In this document: piece after piece, positions 5,555-6,692 of the stretch
Layout of the letters: every line of letters begins with the position of its first letter
Numbering within the stretch: position 1 is the stretch's first letter
DNA from: Bacillota bacterium
GTDB taxonomy: Bacteria > Bacillota > Dethiobacteria > SKNC01
Assembly: GCA_007121375.1 (NCBI GenBank)
Contig: SKLX01000023.1
Location: forward strand, 1 to 6,692
Direction: 5' to 3'
DNA length: 6,692 bases
Made by a program: the position numbers and the translations under genes
The notes under the pieces: generated by a model
What the model was told of the DNA's origin: nothing
Seen by the model: the letters and a program-made list of their open reading frames with translations, nothing else
Databases searched by the model: none

Positions 5555-6535
5555 ATGATTAAATCCATAGCTCTGTTTTCTGGAGGCCTGGACAGCCAAC
5601 TGGCGGTTTTGCTGATAAGGGAGCAGGGAGTGGAAGTAAAGGGAATTACTTTTGCCACTCCTTTTTTTGCCCCGGAAACGGCGATAAAGGCAGCCCGGGA
5701 CCTGGATCTATCCCTGGAGATTGTTGATTTTACAGAAGAGCACCTGGAAGTTATTAAAAACCCCAAACATGGTTACGGTAAAAACTTAAACCCTTGTATC
5801 GACTGCCATGCCCTGATGGTGAAAAAAGCTGGGGAGTATATGAAAAAAACAGGAGCCCATTTCATTATAACGGGGGAGGTCCTGGGGGAAAGACCCAAAT
5901 CCCAGAACTATCAGGCCCTAGGGGTGGTGGAAAGGGAATCGGGCTTTCAAGGTTTGGTTTTAAGGCCTTTGTCTGCCAGGCTGCTGCCTCCTACCCTGCC
6001 CGAGGAAAAAGGGTGGGTAGACAGGGAAAAGCTGGGGAGTATCCAGGGCCGGTCTCGCAAGCCCCAGATGGCCCTGGCTGAAAAATATGGATTGAAGGAA
6101 TACCCTTCCCCTGCCGGGGGGTGCCTTCTGACGGTAGAAGGGTTTTCTAACCGGTTAAAGGATTTACTTAAGTACCAGGAGGAGGTTTCCCGGAGTGACC
6201 TGGAGCTTTTAAAGGTAGGGCGCCATTTTAGGCCGGGTGAAAAGGCCAAAATTATTGTGGGCAGGAACCAGGAGGAAAATAAAAAAATTTTTGACCTGGC
6301 CGAAAAAGGCGACCTTCTCTTTAAAATCTCCTCCATCCCCGGTCCTACTACCCTTTTAAGGGGACATTCCCAGGAGGAGGACCTGTACATGGCTGCTTCC
6401 ATTACGGCCCGCTACAGTGATGCTTCTGCCCCGGAGGTGGCAGTGGAAGTAAAAGGGGTTAACGGGGATGATAAAAAAGAAATAAGGGTTAAACCTTTAA
6501 AAGATGAAGAAATCAATAAATTTAGAGTTAATTAA
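5555..6535 (+). CDS. PP-loop tRNA-thiolation-type ATPase with C-terminal NFACT-R (DUF814) domain
   Basis: A 326-residue two-domain protein. Residues 1-205 are a PP-loop adenylating domain of the ThiI/MnmA group: SGGLDS at 9-14 binds ATP, NPCIDCH (79-85; C81, C84) and PAGGCLLT (186-193; C190) supply conserved cysteines, and GEVLGERPKSQ (107-117) and LRPLSARLLPPT (136-147) are typical of the subgroup. Residues about 220-326 resemble NFACT-R (DUF814): VGRNQEENKK (235-244), then GDLLFKISSIPGP (252-264), then a helix and a KPLKDEEI tail. In other proteins that domain binds tRNA. The likely role is ATP-dependent sulfur insertion into tRNA uridine; whether at U8 (s4U) or elsewhere is not resolved. 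ATG at 5555 is chosen because AGGTGAT lies at 5542-5548; an upstream in-frame start at 5504 would overlap tudS and lacks a site. There is no THUMP, rhodanese or TRAM-like domain. Confidence 0.8.
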   Translation: MIKSIALFSGGLDSQLAVLLIREQGVEVKGITFATPFFAPETAIKAARDLDLSLEIVDFTEEHLEVIKNPKHGYGKNLNPCIDCHALMVKKAGEYMKKTGAHFIITGEVLGERPKSQNYQALGVVERESGFQGLVLRPLSARLLPPTLPEEKGWVDREKLGSIQGRSRKPQMALAEKYGLKEYPSPAGGCLLTVEGFSNRLKDLLKYQEEVSRSDLELLKVGRHFRPGEKAKIIVGRNQEENKKIFDLAEKGDLLFKISSIPGPTTLLRGHSQEEDLYMAASITARYSDASAPEVAVEVKGVNGDDKKEIRVKPLKDEEINKFRVN

Positions 6536-6548
6536 AAGGGTATAAGTA

Positions 6549-6557
6549 TGTTATAAT
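6549..6557 (+). promoter_or_regulatory. Extended -10 promoter element before guaB
   Basis: TGTTATAAT at 6549-6557 contains a perfect TATAAT (6552-6557) and the upstream TG of an extended -10. The corresponding -35 is weak: TTAATT at 6528-6533, overlapping the end of the PP-loop gene. Transcription would start near 6564, giving a leader of about 30 bases. That is too short for a purine riboswitch or T-box. No terminator is seen between the PP-loop gene and guaB, so some read-through is also possible. Confidence 0.6.
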
Positions 6558-6592
6558 ACATTTTAATATATAAAGGAGAGGAGAGAACAATA

Positions 6593-6692
6593 ATGCTCCC
6601 CGATAGGTTTCAAAAGGAAGGCCTTACCTTTGATGATGTTTTATTAGTTCCCTCCCGGTCAGAGATTATGCCGGGGGAAGTTGAAGTGTCCA
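6593..6692 (+). CDS. guaB: IMP dehydrogenase, N-terminal fragment cut by the window edge
   Basis: The first 33 codons of a gene that continues beyond the window. The start reads MLPDRFQKEGLTFDDVLLVP followed by SRSEIMPGEVEVS, the highly conserved opening of bacterial IMP dehydrogenase, which oxidises IMP to XMP with NAD+ as the committed step of GMP synthesis. ATG at 6593 is supported by purine-rich ribosome binding sites, AAAGGAG at 6572-6578 and the better spaced AGGAG at 6579-6583. The CBS domains and catalytic Cys loop are not in view, so integrity cannot be judged. It has its own promoter, which suggests transcription independent of the upstream run. Confidence 0.93.
   Translation, partial: MLPDRFQKEGLTFDDVLLVPSRSEIMPGEVEVS

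Noticed and set aside
5398..5766. A 122-codon antisense open frame across the tudS/PP-loop junction
   Set aside because: It is complementary to two strongly recognised genes and has no start signal or motif of its own.
5947..6402. A 151-codon antisense open frame inside the PP-loop gene
   Set aside because: It is opposite a well-supported coding sequence, its composition is that of a reverse-strand shadow (Ser/Pro/Arg-rich), and it shows no recognisable family.
6536..6592. Purine riboswitch or T-box ahead of guaB
   Set aside because: The space between promoter and start codon is about 30 bases, too short for either structure, and no conserved motif is present.
1..6692. CRISPR array, tRNA gene, insertion sequence or prophage attachment site
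   Set aside because: I saw no spaced direct repeats, no cloverleaf with a TTCGA-type T-loop, and no transposase or integrase coding sequence in any frame.

Overview
The window looks like a chromosomal segment of an anaerobic, clostridia-type member of the Firmicutes (Bacillota). The reasons are strong purine-rich Shine-Dalgarno sites, several GTG/TTG starts, TATAAT-type promoters with an extended -10, a classical U-tract terminator, and gene families typical of anaerobes (DUF3786, a stand-alone UROD/MetE-like protein, a DUF523/TudS desulfidase). The species cannot be named from the sequence alone. All genes are on the + strand and the coding density is high.

Layout. (1) Positions 1-710 hold a visibly AT-richer type II toxin-antitoxin module, an AbrB/SpoVT-type antitoxin overlapping a PIN-domain toxin, with its own extended -10 promoter at the left edge. 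(2) Positions 711-938 are intergenic. They hold what looks like the 3' part of a 5S rRNA gene, whose 5' half is missing, directly after the toxin stop codon, followed by a strong intrinsic terminator. This suggests that the toxin-antitoxin module now sits where the rest of a ribosomal RNA operon used to be. (3) Positions 939-1997 encode a UROD/MetE-like methyltransferase-fold protein resembling stand-alone core methionine synthases. (4) Positions 2140-6535 are a compact five-gene run with gaps of 0-16 bases or a one-base overlap: a DUF3786 protein, a MoxR-type AAA+ ATPase, a CoxE-like VWA protein, a DUF523/TudS thiouracil-type desulfidase, and a PP-loop tRNA-thiolation-type ATPase carrying a C-terminal NFACT-R domain. 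(5) After a short promoter region, positions 6593-6692 hold the first 33 codons of guaB (IMP dehydrogenase), which runs off the window.

How the genes may work together. MoxR/VWA pairs are ATP-driven maturation or remodelling machines for metalloenzymes, and the DUF3786 protein is the nearest candidate partner or client here. The last two genes of the run concern sulfur on uridine: the PP-loop/NFACT-R protein resembles enzymes that put sulfur into tRNA, while the TudS family removes sulfur from thiouracil-type compounds using a [4Fe-4S] cluster. Their adjacency suggests a make-and-salvage pair for thiouridine. The MetE-like gene just upstream has its own ribosome binding site and a 142-base gap after it, so it may be a separate transcription unit.
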